In this document: positions 32,918-42,025 of the stretch, one piece after another | How the letters are laid out: every line of letters starts with the position of its first letter | Position numbering within the stretch: the stretch's first letter is position 1 | From: Candidatus Contendibacter sp. | Lineage (GTDB): Bacteria; Pseudomonadota; Gammaproteobacteria; Competibacterales; Competibacteraceae | Assembly (NCBI GenBank): GCA_029624765.1 | Contig: JARSSO010000013.1 | Location: 62,001-126,000, forward strand | DNA length: 64,000 nt | Reading direction: 5' to 3' | Notes under the pieces: generated by a model | The model's database searches: none | Told to the model about the DNA's origin: nothing | The model's input: the letters and a program-made list of their open reading frames with translations, nothing else | Made by a program: the position numbers and the translations under genes

Positions 32918-33580
32918 TCACCGCGGCGCGTAGCGCGACCGCACGCTGGCTATCGCCAGCGCGATGACGTCATCCAGTTCCGCGCCGTCCTGGATGGACG
33001 TGTGAAGGTCTTGCAGACGACCATCCGCCAGCCCGTAAATCCACCCGTGCAGCATCAAGGGTTGTTTCCGCTTCCAGGCGTCGCCCACCAGGGTGGTGCG
33101 GGCGACGTTGCGCGCCTGTTCGATGACGTTCAGTTCGCACAGGGCCCGCCAGCATGTGTCGCTATCCGGCAAGGCGGCGAGCAGCTCCGTGTGCCGGTCG
33201 CGCACATCCTGAATGTGGCGCAACCAGTTGTCGATCAAACCCAGCGACGGCCCTTCCAAAGCGGCCTTGACCCCGCCGCACCCGTAGTGGCCGCACACGA
33301 TGATGTGCTGGACCTTGAGTACCTCGATGGCGAACTGCATCACCGACAGGCAGTTGAGGTCGGTGTGCACCACCACGTTGGCCACGTTGCGATGGACGAA
33401 CACTTCCCCCGGCTTCAGGCCCGTGATTTGGTTGGCCGGCACGCGGCTGTCCGAGCAGCCGATCCACAGATAGGCGGGGGTTTGGATCGCCGCCAGTCCG
33501 GCGAAAAAACCAGGATCGGCGGTGGTCATCTCCTCCGCCCAGCGGGCGTTGGCGGCAAACAGTTCCGGCAGATATTTCAT
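32918..33580 (-). CDS. can: Beta-class carbonic anhydrase
   Basis: The 220-residue enzyme interconverts CO2 and bicarbonate. The zinc ligands and dyad are in CSDSRVPAN (Cys42, Asp44, Arg46) and GHYGCGGV (His98, Cys101). Length and motifs match the Can/CynT branch. The ATG at 33578-33580 ([11 protein letters not shown]) is chosen; the frame is open far upstream but the extra residues are Arg/Pro-rich noise. It lies 65 bp upstream of the ccr start on the same strand, so it may supply CO2 to the carboxylase. The gene downstream of hpf is close enough (17 bp) for one transcript hpf-can-ccr. Confidence 0.95.
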   Translation of the reverse strand: MKYLPELFAANARWAEEMTTADPGFFAGLAAIQTPAYLWIGCSDSRVPANQITGLKPGEVFVHRNVANVVVHTDLNCLSVMQFAIEVLKVQHIIVCGHYGCGGVKAALEGPSLGLIDNWLRHIQDVRDRHTELLAALPDSDTCWRALCELNVIEQARNVARTTLVGDAWKRKQPLMLHGWIYGLADGRLQDLHTSIQDGAELDDVIALAIASVRSRYAPR

Positions 33581-33597
33581 CAAATTCTCCAGTAGGT

Positions 33598-33963
33598 TCA
33601 GTGCAGGGGTGGGGCGACCGAATCGACCAGCGCGAACGGTGGGGACGCGCCGTGGCGATAGTCGCGCTGCCGTTCCAGCCGGCGCGTCACCGAACGGCCG
33701 GCCCGGTCGGCGGCCCGGTCGATGGCGACGTACAAATCGGCTTCGGTGTCCTCGATCACCGCGCTTGGCCCGCCGGGAAAGGCGATCCGAATTCGGCATC
33801 GCTTGTCCTCGCCTCCGCGCGGACCGTTTTCGTCGGACAGACGGACCGAGACCTGGCGCAAACGGTCATCGGCCCAGCCGAGGGCGAATTGCAGGCGCCG
33901 CGCGACGTGTTCGCGCAAACCCTCCGTCAGTGGGAAACCACGGGCCTGGATGTGAATGTTCAT
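33598..33963 (-). CDS. Ribosome hibernation promoting factor/sigma-54 modulation-type protein (HPF/RaiA family)
   Basis: The 121-residue protein has the S30AE fold: MNIHIQARGFPLTEGLREHV, then the beta strands with VSVRLSDENG, KRCRIRIAFPGG and DLYVAIDRAADRAGRSVTRRL. Such proteins bind the 30S subunit or dimerise 70S ribosomes in stationary phase. It is a short form without the long C-terminal dimerisation domain. The ribosome site (gaggagcgact) is strong. The leader and first codons recur in altered form at 57397-57455 in front of an unrelated lipoprotein-like gene. Confidence 0.85.
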   Translation of the reverse strand: MNIHIQARGFPLTEGLREHVARRLQFALGWADDRLRQVSVRLSDENGPRGGEDKRCRIRIAFPGGPSAVIEDTEADLYVAIDRAADRAGRSVTRRLERQRDYRHGASPPFALVDSVAPPLH

Positions 33964-34076
33964 GAAGTCGCTCCTCTCAGATTGAACCGGCGCCAGTCTA
34001 GAGGGTGGAGAAGCATCCAACAATCCGAATAATATTGAACTATGATTCGAATTATTCGATGTGTCGAAATGCTGCG

Positions 34077-34130
34077 GCCAGCCTCAACTTCAATCGCTTG
34101 CGTTATTTCTGGAGGGTGGTCGAGACGGTA
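34077..34130 (+). pseudogene. 5' remnant of an nhaR-like regulator gene
   Basis: These bases encode ASLNFNRLRYFWRVVET, clearly matching the start of the intact gene at 35520 (PSLNFKHLRYFWMVAKS). Similarity stops near 34130, just before the end of the vapC gene at 34163. The sequence upstream (34005-34050) also matches that before the second remnant at 57697. It is best read as the original divergent partner of hpf, cut by insertion of the vapBC segment. Confidence 0.8.
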
Positions 34131-34162
34131 TCCAGGCGCTCGATGGGGTTCCGACGAGAGGG

Positions 34163-34564
34163 CTACCAAATCGTTTCCAATTCCGAAACCGCGCGCAGCT
34201 TGGCGTCGCTGGTGATGAGTGGGGCGCGATGATGCCACGCGGTCGCGCCGATCAGCCGGTCGGCGGGATCGCCGTGCCGAAAGCAGGGCGCTTGCGCGAG
34301 GACGGCGATTTCCGGGTTGATCGCCACCACTTCCAATCGTAAGGCGGTCACAAGGTCTTGAAGCAATTCGCCTCGACCGAGCGGCGCGGCAATCCGTCCC
34401 CTGGCGCACAGCATGGCGATTTCCCACAGGGAAATATCGGCGCAGGCCAGCGACCCCTGTTCCGCCGCTTCGTCCATCGCGCGTCGCGCGGCGGGTGATA
34501 ACCGGGAACGGTCGAGCGCCCAGAACACCAGCGCCTGGGTATCACAAAAGACCCTGTTCCGCAT
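34163..34564 (-). CDS. PIN-domain toxin, VapC-like
   Basis: The 133-residue protein begins MRNRVFCDTQALVFWALD with the first PIN Asp, and carries a Glu in ADISLWEIAML and acidic residues in GDPADRLIGATAWHH and ITSDAKL. This DTQALVFW/SLWEIAML pattern is the branch of PIN toxins paired with Phd/YefM-type antitoxins. It should be an endoribonuclease. The ATG at 34562-34564 overlaps the antitoxin gene end by 23 bp. The gene lies right against the truncated nhaR copy. Confidence 0.88.
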   Translation of the reverse strand: MRNRVFCDTQALVFWALDRSRLSPAARRAMDEAAEQGSLACADISLWEIAMLCARGRIAAPLGRGELLQDLVTALRLEVVAINPEIAVLAQAPCFRHGDPADRLIGATAWHHRAPLITSDAKLRAVSELETIW

Positions 34565-34781
34565 TCCATTCTTCTCCCGACGGGCTTTCGACATCGCCCA
34601 GCTCGACTTGACCCTGCAAGGCGTCGAGCCGCCGCCGGGCCGCCGCGATACGATCCTCTTCCGGCAACAACCGGGCGATGATCCGCCCCCGCGAGGTGAT
34701 GTGGATTTCCTCGCCAGCCGCCGCCCGCCGGAGATAGCTGGGCAGGTGTTGGCGAAATTCAGTGGTATTCACGGTTTCCAT
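34542..34781 (-). CDS. Phd/YefM-type antitoxin
   Basis: The 79-residue protein starts METVNTTEFRQHLPSYLRRA and continues GEEIHITSRGRIIARLLP, the Phd/YefM DNA-binding fold. The C-terminal region (LQGQVELGDVESPSGEEW) is the likely toxin-binding tail. It precedes and overlaps the PIN toxin gene, so the pair should be autoregulated. A REP-like repeat lies about 115 bp upstream of its start. Confidence 0.88.
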   Translation of the reverse strand: METVNTTEFRQHLPSYLRRAAAGEEIHITSRGRIIARLLPEEDRIAAARRRLDALQGQVELGDVESPSGEEWNAEQGLL

Positions 34782-34895
34782 GGCGCACCTTTAATGAATG
34801 TACAGATCATGCGTACAGTATCGAACTGCCTGGCGCCCATCAAGTCCCGTCAGAATCGGCCAGGCTCCCCCTGTGCGCCGCTTCGCTGTGGAGGT

Positions 34896-34977
34896 TTGAT
34901 TTTGAAGCGAAATTTCCTGGGAGCGTGGGCTTCCAGCCCGCTTTTGGCTCCTCTGGTTGGCTGGAAACCAGCAAAAA
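34896..34977. repeat. Dispersed REP-like repeat, copy 2
   Basis: This matches 24256-24337 over about 82 bp; the first 29 bases are nearly identical. The inner hairpin is ggcttccagcc with ggctggaaacc. It occupies part of the 368-bp non-coding gap 34782-35149. Confidence 0.88.
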
Positions 34978-34980
34978 GTA

Positions 34981-35005
34981 GTAGGGTACGCATTGCGTAC
35001 CCTAC
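34981..35005. repeat. 25-base near-perfect palindrome
   Basis: Arms gtagggtacgca and tgcgtaccctac (12 bases each) flank a single central base. It begins four bases after the REP-like repeat. It may be a hairpin, a protein-binding site or an element end; no T-run follows it. Confidence 0.85.
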
Positions 35006-35149
35006 CCACTGAAACGCTGGCATAGTAAGCAACCCCCAATCCGGCAATCCGGTATCCTTAAATTGGTCCTCGGGCGAAGTCGGGCTTGTCCCCCAATCAC
35101 TACCGGACCATGCTAGTTCTGCTTACCTTTTTTCTTACCGGAGGTCGCC

Positions 35150-35497
35150 ATGTCCACCGCCACCTTTGTAGCGGAGGCGCTGTTAGCCGCCAACACGGTG
35201 TTCATCTCGCGCACTGTCCTACTGGAATCGGAATGGGTGTTGCGAGCCGGCTACCGCAAGACGTGGGAACAGATCGGCCGGTTTTTCGCGGAACTGCTGG
35301 AAACCGACAACACCGTGATCGAGAACCACGACGCCGTGGTTCAGGCGCTCGACGGGTACCGCCTGGGCACCGATTTTGCCGACGCCCCGCATCTCGCCGC
35401 CTGTGGCAAGGCCATCCTGCACACCTTCGATCAAGAGTTTTGCAAAGCCGCGCGGGAACAGGGCCTTACCCCGGAAATCCGGGTGTTGCGGACCTGA
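35150..35497 (+). pseudogene. N-terminally truncated PIN-domain protein
   Basis: The open frame gives 115 residues that match the middle and end of a PIN toxin: ANTVFISRTVLLESEWVLR with the Glu, FADAPHLAACG with an Asp, and HTFDQEFCKAAREQG. The usual first strand with its catalytic Asp (an hhhDTNhhhR block) is absent and no in-frame sequence upstream supplies it. No antitoxin gene precedes it. I therefore read it as a decayed vapC. The possibility that the short form is expressed cannot be excluded, because a ribosome-site-like ggaggt precedes the ATG. Confidence 0.65.
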
Positions 35498-35519
35498 CCG
35501 CCTCGATTTTTTCGCTGTA

Positions 35520-36443
35520 ATGCCCAGCCTCAACTTCAAGCACCTGCGTTATTTCTGGATGGTCGCCAAGTCGGGCAGCGTCGCCGGCGCCAGCAAGCAC
35601 CTGCACCTGACGCCGCAATCCATCAGCGGCCAACTGGGCGAACTGGAAGCGAGTCTCGGCGTCGAGTTGTTTCGCCGGGTCGGGCGTGGTTTGGAACTGA
35701 CCGAAACGGGGCGGCGCATCTTCAGCTACGCCGACGAAATCTTCGCGCTCGGCGACGAGTTGCTGGAGGTCGCCCTTGACCAGACGGTTCGGAAGAGCCT
35801 GCCGTTTCGGGTCGGCATCGCCGATTCGGTGCCGAAATCAATTGCCTATCGGGTTGTCGAGCCGGCGCTGCGCCTCGCCGAGCCGGTGCGGCTGTTCTGC
35901 CGCGAGGGCCGGCTGGCGCCGTTGCTGGCGGAGATGGCGGTCCATCGTCTCGATCTGGTGATCGCCGACCGGCCCATGCCCACTCACCTCAACGTCCGGG
36001 GTTACAGCCACTTTCTCGGCGAGAGCGATTTGACGGTGTTCGCCGCGCCGGAGCTGGCGCAATCCTTGCCGGGCGCCTTTCCCGCCATGCTGGACCGGGC
36101 GCCGTTTCTGTTGCCGGGAGAAGATGTGGCGCTGCGGCCCGATCTTATCCGCTGGTTCGAGGCGCAACATCTGTATCCGCGCATCGTGGGGGAATTCGAG
36201 GACAGCGCCCTGCTCAAGGCTTTCGGTCAGGCCGGCGCCGGTTTGTTCGTGGCGCCCACCGCGATTGCCGACTACGTGAGCCGGCAATACACAGTCCTGG
36301 CGGTCGGGCGCATCGAATCGGTGACCGAGCAACTCTACGCCATCACCACCGAGCGCCGGCTGCTGCATCCCGCCATCGTCGCGGTGGTCCAGGCCACCCA
36401 GCGCGAGTTTTTCGGGAAGCCCGCCCGCCCCAAGGCGGGGTGA
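35520..36443 (+). CDS. NhaR-like LysR-family transcriptional regulator
   Basis: The 307-residue protein starts MPSLNFKHLRYFWMVAKSGS, then GASKHLHLTPQSISGQLGELE for the LysR helix-turn-helix, typical of NhaR. The effector domain includes FRVGIADSVPKSIAYRV and ends after YAITTERRLLHPAIVAVVQATQ. NhaR activates sodium/proton antiporter genes in enterics; none is in the window, so its targets here are open. Its 5' end exists as two other truncated copies (34077 and 57697). The start overlaps no gene and follows the truncated PIN gene by 22 bp. Confidence 0.88.
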   Translation: MPSLNFKHLRYFWMVAKSGSVAGASKHLHLTPQSISGQLGELEASLGVELFRRVGRGLELTETGRRIFSYADEIFALGDELLEVALDQTVRKSLPFRVGIADSVPKSIAYRVVEPALRLAEPVRLFCREGRLAPLLAEMAVHRLDLVIADRPMPTHLNVRGYSHFLGESDLTVFAAPELAQSLPGAFPAMLDRAPFLLPGEDVALRPDLIRWFEAQHLYPRIVGEFEDSALLKAFGQAGAGLFVAPTAIADYVSRQYTVLAVGRIESVTEQLYAITTERRLLHPAIVAVVQATQREFFGKPARPKAG

Positions 36444-36467
36444 TCGTAGCGAATAGCAGGCGGCCGA

Positions 36468-39296
36468 TTACCCCGTATTGCGCATTCCCGCCGCCAGGGC
36501 GTTGATCGACCGCAGCAAGGGCCGCAGCCACGTTTCCGCCTCGGGAGAATCCGGGCCGTGCTCCCGCGCCGCCTCCCGATAGCGCGGCAGCAGGGCGACC
36601 TGAATGTGGTTGAGCGGGTCCAGATACGGGTTGCGCCGCTCCAGCGACTTGGCCAGAGTCGGGTTTTCTTCAAGCAGGGTCGAGATTTGCGCCACGGCCA
36701 GAACCTCGCGGCAGGTCCGTTCGTACTCCGCCCGAAACCGCTGGTAAATGCCGGTTTCGGTGTCGGCGTTCTGGCACAGCCGAGCGTATTCGCGGGCGAT
36801 GCCCGCATCCACCTTGCTCAGCGACATCTGGCTGTTGTCAAGCAGGGCGCGGAAGAAGGGCCATTCCCGATAAAGCTTTTGCAGGACGGCCAACCGCTCG
36901 GGATCGTCGCCGCGCCACGCCGCCAGCGCGCTCCCGATGCCGTACCAGCCGGGCAGGGTGTGCCGCGACAGACCCCAGCCGAACATCCAGGGAATCGCCC
37001 GCACCGAGTATTTGGAGCGGTCGCCCTGGGCGCGGTGCGAGGGGCGCGAGCCGAGATTGAGCAGGGCAATTTCGCCGAGTGGCGTCGCCTCGTAAAAGTA
37101 ATCCATGAAGCCTGGCGTCCGCTCGGTCAATTCCCGATAAACGGCTTCGCCGTGCCGCGCCAGTTCGGCCATGACCGCCGCCGCTTCCGGCGGCTCTGGA
37201 GGAACCTCCTGCACCAGATGGCGACTGGCTTTCATCATGCCGGTGACGCCGAGGGTCAGCTCGTAGACGGCGGTTTCCAGGTTCTGGTACTTGAACGACA
37301 GCACCTCGCCCTGCTCGGTGATCTTGATTTGGCCCCGCACCGTGCCCGCCGGCTGGGACAAAATGGCATCGTGGGTCGGACCGCCACCGCGTCCCACCGT
37401 GCCGCCGCGACCGTGGAACAGGCGGCAGCCGAAGCCGCGCGCCGCCGCCAGCGCCACCGCCCGCTGCTGGGCCTGGTACAGCCCCCAGTTGGAGGCCAGG
37501 ATGCCACCGTCCTTGCAGGAGTCCGAATAACCGACCATCACGTCCTGCACGCCGCCCGCCGCCGCCAGCAGTTCCCGATAGGTCGGCTGGTCCAGCAGCC
37601 GAGTCAGCAGCACTTCGACCCGGTTCAGGTCGGCGATGGTCTCGAACAGCGGCGCGACGCGGAGTTCGCAATGCCAACTCCCGTCGACGCGGCGACCGGC
37701 CAGCCCGGCGAAGCTGCCCAGGAACAGCACTTCCAGGACGTGGCTGGCTTCGTGGGTCATGGAGATGACGTAGTTGTCGAAAGCGCGCGGGCTGATTTCC
37801 TCCCGCATCCGCGCCATGACCTGAAATACCTCCAGGGTCTCCCGGGTGGCGGGACTGAGCGAATCGCAATACAGCAGCGGCGTGCCAGGTTTGGCCATCA
37901 GTTCGCCGAGCACGGTCAGCCGTTCCTCTTCCGATAACTCCGCATAGTCCGGCAGATTGGGCGCCACGGCGAAAATTTCCGCCACCGCCGCCGTGTGCCG
38001 GCCCGATTCCTGGCGCACGTCGAGCGCGGTCAGATGGAACCCGAAGGTTTCCACCAGCCGGATCAGATCGGTCAGTTCGCCATCAGCGACCGCGCGGTCG
38101 CCATGCCCGATCAGGGAATCGCGGATCAGGTGCAAATCCTCGAGAAACGCTTGTTCGGACGCATAGCCCCAGAACGGAACCGGCGCCGCTTCGGGACGGT
38201 CTTCGGCTCGCGCCCGCACTTGGTCGTGGTTGTGCCGCAGGCGGTGGTACATCAAAAACAGCTTGCGTCGATACGGTTCCTGGGCGTACTGGCGGGGCGC
38301 GTCGGCGAACAGGGCGGCCATCTGTTGGGCGTCCATCTCCAGGCTGGCGGCGAACGCCGGCGATGGCGCGACCAGCGAACTGGAATAAGTCAGGTGTCGG
38401 TTCAGTTCCTCGACCCGGCGCAGGTATTCGCGCAGGATTTCCTGGGCTTGCAGGCGTACCGCCAGAGCGGTGGTTTCCGGGGTGACGAACGGGTTGCCGT
38501 CGCGGTCGCCGCCGATCCACGAGCCGAACCGCAGCAGGCGGGGGATGCGGATCGCCGCCTTGCCGCCCTCGTCGCCGTACACGGCGTTCAGCGCCCGTTC
38601 CAGGTTGCGGTAGAGCGTCGGCAAGGCTTGGAAAATGGATTCGCGGAAGTAGTACAGACCGTTCTTGATCTCGTCGCGCACCTGCGGCTTGAAGCTGCGC
38701 ACCTCGTCGGTTTTCCACAGGATTTGAATCTGGCTGCGCAACTCCTCGACCACCTCGGCCCGCTGGTGGCGGTTGAGCGCCGGATTGTCCAGCTTGCCGT
38801 TGGTCACGAACACCCGCCGCTGCGCGCCCAGCAGCACCCGGCGCTTGGCCTCGGTCGGATGGGCGGTGAACACCGGCGTGAAGCAAAGCCGGTCGAGCAG
38901 GATCTGTAACCGGGCAGCGTCGACGCCGTCGGCGCGCAGCGCGCGCAAGGTTTCGTCGAACGAGCCTCGCCATAGCGGCTTGCCGCGCCGCACCTGCTCG
39001 CGCCGCAACCGATGCTGAAAGTTTTCTTCGGCGATGTTGGCGAGATTGAAGTAGGCGCTGAAGGCGCGCACGACATGGTTCAGCATCTCCGGATTGAGGG
39101 CGGCGATGAAGCGCAGCAAGCGCTCGCGCCGGTCCGGGGCGAACTCGGATCGACCGCGCAGGTCGATGAAACCCTGGCGCAGGGTTTCGACGGCGTCGAG
39201 CACGTCGCGGCCTTCCCGGTCGCGTAAGGTTTGGCCCAACAACTGACCCAGCAGTTTGACGCGGTCGCGCAGCGGTTTGTCGGATGGGGTCGGCAT
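36468..39296 (-). CDS. ppc: Phosphoenolpyruvate carboxylase
   Basis: The 942-residue enzyme carboxylates PEP with bicarbonate to oxaloacetate. The first catalytic block is VFTAHPTEAKRR with His146; the second is FHGRGGTVGRGGGPTH. GSWIGGDRDGNPFVT and GYSDSCKDGGILAS are also conserved, and the protein ends AAGMRNTG, the normal C-terminus with terminal Gly. The ATG at 39294-39296 (MPTPSDKPLRDRV) is chosen although the frame is open to 39788. It is convergent with the nhaR-like gene. Together with pckG, mdh, ccr and can it forms a dense carboxylation neighbourhood. Confidence 0.96.
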   Translation of the reverse strand: MPTPSDKPLRDRVKLLGQLLGQTLRDREGRDVLDAVETLRQGFIDLRGRSEFAPDRRERLLRFIAALNPEMLNHVVRAFSAYFNLANIAEENFQHRLRREQVRRGKPLWRGSFDETLRALRADGVDAARLQILLDRLCFTPVFTAHPTEAKRRVLLGAQRRVFVTNGKLDNPALNRHQRAEVVEELRSQIQILWKTDEVRSFKPQVRDEIKNGLYYFRESIFQALPTLYRNLERALNAVYGDEGGKAAIRIPRLLRFGSWIGGDRDGNPFVTPETTALAVRLQAQEILREYLRRVEELNRHLTYSSSLVAPSPAFAASLEMDAQQMAALFADAPRQYAQEPYRRKLFLMYHRLRHNHDQVRARAEDRPEAAPVPFWGYASEQAFLEDLHLIRDSLIGHGDRAVADGELTDLIRLVETFGFHLTALDVRQESGRHTAAVAEIFAVAPNLPDYAELSEEERLTVLGELMAKPGTPLLYCDSLSPATRETLEVFQVMARMREEISPRAFDNYVISMTHEASHVLEVLFLGSFAGLAGRRVDGSWHCELRVAPLFETIADLNRVEVLLTRLLDQPTYRELLAAAGGVQDVMVGYSDSCKDGGILASNWGLYQAQQRAVALAAARGFGCRLFHGRGGTVGRGGGPTHDAILSQPAGTVRGQIKITEQGEVLSFKYQNLETAVYELTLGVTGMMKASRHLVQEVPPEPPEAAAVMAELARHGEAVYRELTERTPGFMDYFYEATPLGEIALLNLGSRPSHRAQGDRSKYSVRAIPWMFGWGLSRHTLPGWYGIGSALAAWRGDDPERLAVLQKLYREWPFFRALLDNSQMSLSKVDAGIAREYARLCQNADTETGIYQRFRAEYERTCREVLAVAQISTLLEENPTLAKSLERRNPYLDPLNHIQVALLPRYREAAREHGPDSPEAETWLRPLLRSINALAAGMRNTG

Positions 39297-39488
39297 GGGG
39301 AACTCCGGCGGGTCTGGATGGAGAATTTCACTAATCGTTGACCACGGCGGACGGTTTTGTTTCACACATATATCACCAAGTCGGCACGCCGGCCGCATCC
39401 GCCACCACGGCACCTTAACGCTAGCGGTGGGGTGCGAATATCGCACCGGCGTACATTTTGCGAAATCGCAACCCATCGGGAAATCGTC

Positions 39489-40001
39489 ATGTCCTGGGAT
39501 AACCAGATTCTGCTCTTCACGGCGGCCCACCGGTCGGAGGTGCTGGATTATGGCTTTGGCACCGTGACCTGGCTGGGATCGCTGTACGTGCTGGCGCCGC
39601 TCGCGACCCTGTTCGTCACCGTCCTGCTGTATTTTCAGAAGCGGTGGGAAGCCCTGTTGCTGGTGGTGGGTTTTGGCGGCGCGGCCCTGTTGGCTCATCT
39701 CGCCAAGGCTCTCCTGGCCCGGCCCCGGCCGGACCTGGTCGATCCCGTGATCGCCCTGCCCGCCGACGGTTCGTTTCCCAGCGCCCACACCGCCCAGATC
39801 GTCGCTTTCGCGCTGTGCGCGGTCCTCGTCGTCCGCCGGACCTTGCCGGAATGGCAGTACGCCGCCGGGGTGGTCGCCGTACTACTGATCGCCGTGGTGG
39901 CTACCTCTCGCGTCTATTTGCAGGTCCACTATCCATCGGATGTGTTGGGCGGGATCGCGTTGGGCATCGGGTGGATCGTCCTGGCGCGAAAAATCCTGTA
40001 A
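39489..40001 (+). CDS. PAP2-family phosphatase (undecaprenyl-diphosphatase or phosphatidate/PGP phosphatase type)
   Basis: The 170-residue membrane protein has all three PAP2 motifs: KALLARPRPDL, then PSAHTAQ, then SRVYLQVHYPSDVLGG, with catalytic histidines in the second and third. About five hydrophobic helices surround them. PAP2 enzymes dephosphorylate lipid phosphates at the membrane. The gene is followed 23 bp later by diacylglycerol kinase, which does the opposite reaction, so the two may control the phosphatidate/diacylglycerol or undecaprenol cycle. The ATG at 39489 is used. Confidence 0.9.
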   Translation: MSWDNQILLFTAAHRSEVLDYGFGTVTWLGSLYVLAPLATLFVTVLLYFQKRWEALLLVVGFGGAALLAHLAKALLARPRPDLVDPVIALPADGSFPSAHTAQIVAFALCAVLVVRRTLPEWQYAAGVVAVLLIAVVATSRVYLQVHYPSDVLGGIALGIGWIVLARKIL

Positions 40002-40024
40002 CGCGAAACTGCTTCGGAGAGACG

Positions 40025-40426
40025 ATGAGAAACAAATTCCTCGGTACCGGCGAACCCGGCTATCACCCGCTGCGCAAGATCAAAATTGTCCTGTCAGGAT
40101 TGCGGTTCGCGGTCTTTTACGATTTCAGCGTTGCCTACAAGATGGTGCTGTCCGCCATCGTCCTCGTGCTGGCGCTGATCTTCCAGCAGTGGGTGGATTT
40201 TGAGCTGATCCTGCTCGCCACCGGGCTGGTGTTGATGGCGGAGCTATTCAACAGCGCCATCGAAGCCGTCTGTGATTTCCTGGAAACCCGCGAAAACGAG
40301 AAAATTCGGGCGATCAAGGACATCGCCGCCGCCGCCGTCGGCATCAGCATCGCGGTTTGGTTAACCGTCATCGTTTGCGACCTGGCCCGTCTCGCCGTGT
40401 CGCTGCTGGAGAGATCGCCCGGCTGA
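40025..40426 (+). CDS. dgkA: Diacylglycerol kinase (DgkA family)
   Basis: The 133-residue integral membrane kinase has three hydrophobic helices and the DgkA signature ELFNSAIEAVCDF with following ENEKIRAIKDIAAAAV. It phosphorylates diacylglycerol (or undecaprenol in some lineages) with ATP. The start at 40025 has an agagacg-like ribosome site. It is co-directional with the PAP2 gene. The 265 bp downstream are AT-rich compared with the rest of the window and contain no gene. Confidence 0.92.
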   Translation: MRNKFLGTGEPGYHPLRKIKIVLSGLRFAVFYDFSVAYKMVLSAIVLVLALIFQQWVDFELILLATGLVLMAELFNSAIEAVCDFLETRENEKIRAIKDIAAAAVGISIAVWLTVIVCDLARLAVSLLERSPG

Positions 40427-40691
40427 ATCGGGCGGTTTGGAAGCAGTCAGGCGCCTGCCGGCCGTGACCTTGGATTGATCTTCGCCTATCGGTGTCCCTT
40501 GCAGGGGTTGATAGCGGATATTTATTTTACAAAATATATACAAATGGCTTGAATTCGGCAGAATTCGCGCCTAATATTTATATTTAACTTATACAAAGTG
40601 CTTATGTTCTCTGAACATTGACGGACAAGTCCATGCGAAGAGCTGACTGTCAACCCAGTTCTGTATTGCCCCTTGCGATGGAGGAACAACG

Positions 40692-41408
40692 ATGAAGACG
40701 GCCCACGGTCTTTTGGTCGGCGCCGCCATCATTTTGGCAACCCCGACTCTGGGTGTTGCCGCTCTGTTGGCGAAAGACGAAATGACCTTCGAGGTATCGC
40801 TCGACGGCCAATCCATTGGGGAACATCGCTTTCGGATTGCCGACGGCAGCGCGACGCGCGTCGTCGAAAGCGAGGCTTCGTTCGACGTTAGAATCCTGGG
40901 TATACCCGTTTACCGTTACCGCCACGGCAACACCGAGACTTGGCAGAACGGCTGCTTGAAGCGGATCGAGTCAGAGACGGACGCCAACGGCACGCCTTAC
41001 GCGGTGGACCTGAGCAGAACCGCGAAAGGCTACACGATCGCGACTCCGACCGAGACTCGGACTCATGAGGTCGATTGTCTGATGAGCTTTGCCTATTGGG
41101 ATCAACGGTTCCTTCGGCAACAGCGTCTGCTCAACACTCAGACCGGCGAGTTGGTCGCGGTCGAGATTCAATCGCTTGGAGAATTGGAACGGAAGATCGC
41201 CAATCGAACGGTGCCGGTCAAGGGGTTTCGCGTGCTTGCGGTGCCTCAAAAAGTTGATATCAAGGTCTTTTACCACAGCGTGGATGGCCGCTGGGTTGCG
41301 CTCGAATCGGTCCTCGAGAACGGACGGAAGTTGCGTTATGCGCTGGTGGGGAATGATCGGCTGGCCGTGGCCGAGCGCGTCTCCGACCCGCCTTCCACCC
41401 GGAGATGA
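40692..41408 (+). CDS. Secreted DUF6134-like protein
   Basis: The 238-residue protein starts with a signal peptide (MKTAHGLLVGAAIILATPTL, cleavage near GVAA). The mature part is beta-rich, with TFEVSLDGQSIGEHRFRI and FDVRILGIPVYRYRHGNTE near the N-terminus. Later segments include TPTETRTHEVDCLMSFAYW and VDIKVFYHSVDGRWVALES. This resembles DUF6134 proteins, whose function is not known. A good ribosome site (ggagg) precedes the ATG. It overlaps the lipocalin gene by four bases (ATGA), so the two are translationally coupled. Confidence 0.75.
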   Translation: MKTAHGLLVGAAIILATPTLGVAALLAKDEMTFEVSLDGQSIGEHRFRIADGSATRVVESEASFDVRILGIPVYRYRHGNTETWQNGCLKRIESETDANGTPYAVDLSRTAKGYTIATPTETRTHEVDCLMSFAYWDQRFLRQQRLLNTQTGELVAVEIQSLGELERKIANRTVPVKGFRVLAVPQKVDIKVFYHSVDGRWVALESVLENGRKLRYALVGNDRLAVAERVSDPPSTRR

Positions 41409-42025
41409 CCATGCGGATATTGAAAGCCCTGGTTACCTTACCCATCGCGTTCCTGTTGGTCGCCTGCCAAACGACACCGATGAATCCCATCGCCACGGTC
41501 AAACACGTCGATCTCGAACGCTTCATGGGCGACTGGTATGTGATCGCCAATATCCCCACCTTCATCGAGCGCGACGCCTACAACGCTGTAGAGTCTTACC
41601 GGCTCACCGACGAGGGCGCGGTGGCCACGACGTTCACATTCCGTCAGGGCGGGTTCGATGGCGAACGCAAGGTGTACACGCCGACCGGTTTCGTGCTGGA
41701 TCGCGAAAGCAACGCCGTCTGGGGCATGCAGTTCATCTGGCCCATCAAGGCCGACTTCCGCATCGTCTATGTCGATGCGCGGTACACCCAGACGATCATC
41801 GGTCGCAACCAGCGCGACTACGTCTGGATCATGGCGCGCACGCCGACTATCCCGGAGGCGGATTACCAGACCCTGCTGCGCTTCCTGGCCAACGAGGGCT
41901 ACGATATCAACCAGATTCAGCGCGTGCCGCAGCGCTGGCCGGAGCCAGCCGGGCAGGCCATGCGCCAGAACGCCGGGGGCAGGGTCCTCCCACATCGGCG
42001 GGGCAACCTCAGCCGCGCGGCGTAA
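41405..42025 (+). CDS. Outer-membrane lipocalin (Blc-like) lipoprotein
   Basis: The 206-residue protein has a lipoprotein signal with lipobox LLVAC (Cys about 21). The lipocalin fold starts with FMGDWYVIANIPTFIERDA, with the invariant GxW, and includes FRIVYVDARYTQTIIGR and YVWIMARTPTIPEADY, typical of Blc. Blc-type lipocalins bind lysophospholipids or fatty acids at the outer membrane. The C-terminal 30 residues (after QRWPEP) are an unusual Arg-rich tail that overlaps the convergent dioxygenase gene by 17 bp, so the original stop may have been lost. An ATG at 41411 is an equally good start. Confidence 0.88.
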   Translation: MTMRILKALVTLPIAFLLVACQTTPMNPIATVKHVDLERFMGDWYVIANIPTFIERDAYNAVESYRLTDEGAVATTFTFRQGGFDGERKVYTPTGFVLDRESNAVWGMQFIWPIKADFRIVYVDARYTQTIIGRNQRDYVWIMARTPTIPEADYQTLLRFLANEGYDINQIQRVPQRWPEPAGQAMRQNAGGRVLPHRRGNLSRAA

